Assembly: GCA_947442505.1 (NCBI GenBank)
Contig: CANEVR010000002.1
Coordinates: 23,852-87,851 of the forward strand
Direction: 5' to 3'
Length of the DNA stretch: 64,000 nucleotides
Source: Flavobacteriales bacterium
GTDB lineage: Bacteria > Bacteroidota > Bacteroidia > Flavobacteriales_D > Sanyastnellaceae
The translations under genes and the position numbers were made by a program. Numbering within the stretch: position 1 is the stretch's first letter; each line of letters opens with the position of its first letter. Positions 62,120 through 64,000 of this stretch are shown here, one piece after another. The notes under the pieces were generated by a model that saw only the letters and a program-made list of their open reading frames with translations, had not been told where the DNA came from and did not search any database.

Positions 62120-63538
62120 TTACGGATTTATCAAAAGCTCCCATTGGCCCGAAAGGGCCAATGTCATTTTAAAACCTTCTTGATTCAAATTCAACTTTCT
62201 CACAGCCGCCTGCTGAAATGAACCCTTAACGCCCAACTTCTCATTTTTAATGGCCGCGGCTTTTAGGTTGACTTCTGACACAACATTACTCAGCATTGAT
62301 TGCAGATTGATTTGATTGTAGCGATCATCCTTCCATCGCCGCTGCATCAACTCCCAACCAATTCCCGCCTCCATGATTTTGTTTTTAAAACCCAAATCAA
62401 AAATGATTTCCTCCAAAATTAAATTTTGTCCTTGTTCATCCAAAACTGGCTTTGCTTTTAACTCAAACCTCACATTCTTCCTTTTGGCTTTCTTGGTATG
62501 AATGTCAGCCACTCCTTGGACCCGCATCCAGTCTGATTCATGCTGTGAGACCTTTATTTCCTGAAAGAACACAAACTCTTCCTGTCCATTCAAAGGCAGC
62601 GATTTCCCTTCCCATTGCGTTTGAACAATTCGCTGAATGGCCTCCCATGTGAGTGAAACTTCCAATTCCCAAGGAGCTTGTTTTTGCTCTTTCACATATT
62701 GAAACTTGGGCAAAGGGGAATCCGTGGCAGCAGGAGCATTTGACCAATTTAATTCCGCCTGAACACCCAACCAAGTAGTCATTCTTTTGTTCTTTAATTC
62801 AACCGGACTCATACTTACAACCTGAGGATTCACCAATAAAAAACCATTGCCCTTTAAATCAATACCTCGATTTAATTCCTTCAAGGATGATTGATATCCA
62901 CTGAGTAGATTAAGTTTATTCATTTGTTGATCACCTGACTGCAGCGCACTGGCAATGGCCTTCTCAAACTCTTGTTGCACCATCTTGGTAAAATCAACTT
63001 TAAGAAAAGTAAATTCACAAGGATCCAATGCCTTTAATTTCAATGTTTCTGATCTGGCCTTCAATTGAAAATCCGCACCAACGGACCAAATTATTTTCCC
63101 TACCCAATGCATTCTTCTTGCATTCTCTTTTTGCACACCGCAGGAAAACGGAAGTGCGGGAGATTTGCATTGTCCATCAAAACAAAGTGGACAATAATTT
63201 CCTTCAATGCCATAAGACAAATACATATCAAAATAAAGTGTATTGCCTTCTGGCTTGAGGTGAATGCTATCCCGCGAGACTGTGTATTTGATTTGTGGTT
63301 CACCACATCCCCGCTGATCAAAAGCGGGCCAAGCTGCATTCTTGAACTGCCAAGGGATGGATTCATTCACCTTTTTTTCCACCTTGGCCAAAGAAATGGA
63401 GACCGGTAAGGTGAGATAGGCTGATTTCAGATATCCCCATTGCACCGGCGACGCCGTCTCATCCGTCAATGTTTTGGTTGATTGACAAGACATCAGAACC
63501 AAGAAGATGCATAAAGTAATTAAGCTGGGCAATTTCAT
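62120..63538 (-). CDS. DUF4403 family lipoprotein
   Basis: This 472-residue lipoprotein (LITLCIFLVLMSC) reads LPVSISLAKVEKKVNESIPWQFK, an opening of DUF4403 proteins, with repeated beta/alpha units (SYGIEGNYCPLC; VGADFQLKARSETLKLK; FVFFQEIKVSQHESDWMRVQGVADI) that suggest a bactericidal-permeability-increasing-like (SMP/tubular lipid-binding) fold. Four cysteines cluster around residues 125-145. Inferred: periplasmic or outer-membrane lipid carrier. Start ATG 63538 gives a lipoprotein signal; CATTTTTG four bases upstream is a near -7 box. Confidence 0.82.
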   Translation of the reverse strand: MKLPSLITLCIFLVLMSCQSTKTLTDETASPVQWGYLKSAYLTLPVSISLAKVEKKVNESIPWQFKNAAWPAFDQRGCGEPQIKYTVSRDSIHLKPEGNTLYFDMYLSYGIEGNYCPLCFDGQCKSPALPFSCGVQKENARRMHWVGKIIWSVGADFQLKARSETLKLKALDPCEFTFLKVDFTKMVQQEFEKAIASALQSGDQQMNKLNLLSGYQSSLKELNRGIDLKGNGFLLVNPQVVSMSPVELKNKRMTTWLGVQAELNWSNAPAATDSPLPKFQYVKEQKQAPWELEVSLTWEAIQRIVQTQWEGKSLPLNGQEEFVFFQEIKVSQHESDWMRVQGVADIHTKKAKRKNVRFELKAKPVLDEQGQNLILEEIIFDLGFKNKIMEAGIGWELMQRRWKDDRYNQINLQSMLSNVVSEVNLKAAAIKNEKLGVKGSFQQAAVRKLNLNQEGFKMTLALSGQWELLINP

Positions 63539-63595
63539 ATTGCAAAAATGATGGAATCTAAAAGAATTAGCATCATCCAATTGCTAAAAAATCCC

Positions 63596-63603
63596 TAACT
63601 TTA
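63596..63603 (+). promoter_or_regulatory. -7 promoter box of gene 63608 (leaderless)
   Basis: TAACTTTA, one base off the consensus, exactly four bases before ATG 63608, which selects this start over the ATG at 63603. Confidence 0.45.
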
Positions 63604-63607
63604 TGGT

Positions 63608-64000
63608 ATGGCGCTCAATGGTGTTTTTTCATGGTTTATTACCAAAAGGGTTCATCAGATTGACTTGTTCAAGAAACACCCCATTGAGGTGCAAGACGAA
63701 CTTTTGTCTTATTTGATTGAAGAATCAGGTGCGACGCGTTTTGGCTTTGAACACAACTTTCAAAAGATTAAAAACGCTGCCGATTTTAGAAAAAACGTAC
63801 CCATTAGAAGTTATGAAGCATTCCGTCCATACATTGATCTTATCAAAGATGGAGAGGACAAAGTAACTTGGGACACTAAAGTGAAGTGGTTTGCTAAAAG
63901 TAGCGGAACCACTGACAACCAAAGCAAATACATTCCTGTCACTTCTGAATCTTTGGAAGAATGTCATTACAAAGGCGGCAAAGATTTGCTTTCCTTGTAC
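63608..64000 (+). CDS. GH3-auxin-responsive-type acyl-adenylating protein, partial (5' end only)
   Basis: The 131 codons present run to the window edge without a stop. The protein reads FSWFITKRVHQIDLFKKHP, DFRKNVPIRSYEAFRPYIDLIKDGE and AKSSGTTDNQSKYIPVT, the last being the ATP-binding SSGTT motif of the GH3 auxin-promoter (JAR1-like) family. Bacterial members have unknown substrates. The name GH3 here is unrelated to glycoside hydrolase 3. The rest of the gene lies outside the window. Confidence 0.88.
   Translation, partial: MALNGVFSWFITKRVHQIDLFKKHPIEVQDELLSYLIEESGATRFGFEHNFQKIKNAADFRKNVPIRSYEAFRPYIDLIKDGEDKVTWDTKVKWFAKSSGTTDNQSKYIPVTSESLEECHYKGGKDLLSLY

Overview
The window reads as a chromosomal segment of a Bacteroidota bacterium, most likely a Flavobacteriales member near the Cryomorphaceae/Crocinitomicaceae (the rank below phylum is inference). 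The evidence is the type IX secretion (T9SS) C-terminal sorting domains, a TonB receptor paired with a DUF4249 lipoprotein, the absence of Shine-Dalgarno sequences, and many promoters with the Bacteroidota -7 box TAnnTTTG. Convergent genes abut or overlap at their stops (4921/4924, 6157/6160, 39758/39759, 47388/47395, 55614/55624).

Layout. 1-11.4 kb: a partial AsmA-like protein, acetyl-CoA synthetase, a pirin-like protein, a TonB receptor/DUF4249 pair, RmuC and a DsbA/FrnE-like oxidoreductase. 11.4-33.7 kb: a glycan-use region. It holds an eight-gene leftward operon (GH-A TIM barrel, two outer-membrane barrels, two binding-type lipoproteins, GH3, a GH16-type lipoprotein, a YHYH protein), three T9SS-exported proteins built from about 18 copies of a Cys-rich module that looks carbohydrate-binding, a secreted GH16 laminarinase-like enzyme, and an NrtR-type regulator with a degenerate NUDIX box. 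33.7-37.8 kb: thioredoxin and two rhodaneses, a GT11 fucosyltransferase, the tmRNA gene, then a cassette with a NucS-like nuclease framed by long bulged hairpins and GTTAGCAG repeats. 37.8-64 kb: housekeeping genes (cyclophilin, DnaB, photolyase, CoA transferase, RfbC, Wza-like lipoprotein, MltG, histone H1-like protein, ACMSD, M23 peptidase, ZapB-like/ZapA, RNase Y, Apt, acyl-CoA dehydrogenase, DUF4403) and a partial GH3-auxin-type adenylating enzyme at the right edge.

How the genes may work together. The carbohydrate genes fit beta-glucan (laminarin-like) breakdown: secreted GH16 cuts chains, modular T9SS proteins and lipoproteins bind them, and periplasmic or surface GH3 and GH-A enzymes finish the job. 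The locus has no SusC/SusD pair; two porin-like barrels stand in the operon instead. The three modular-protein promoters share a palindrome, TTGT-N7-ACAA, at the same place between the -33 and -7 boxes. One copy lies in the divergent gap in front of the eight-gene operon and another touches the start codon of the NrtR-type gene, suggesting one regulon.

A second pattern is leaderless transcription: at least ten genes have a -7 box exactly four bases before the ATG, which also fixes several start codons.
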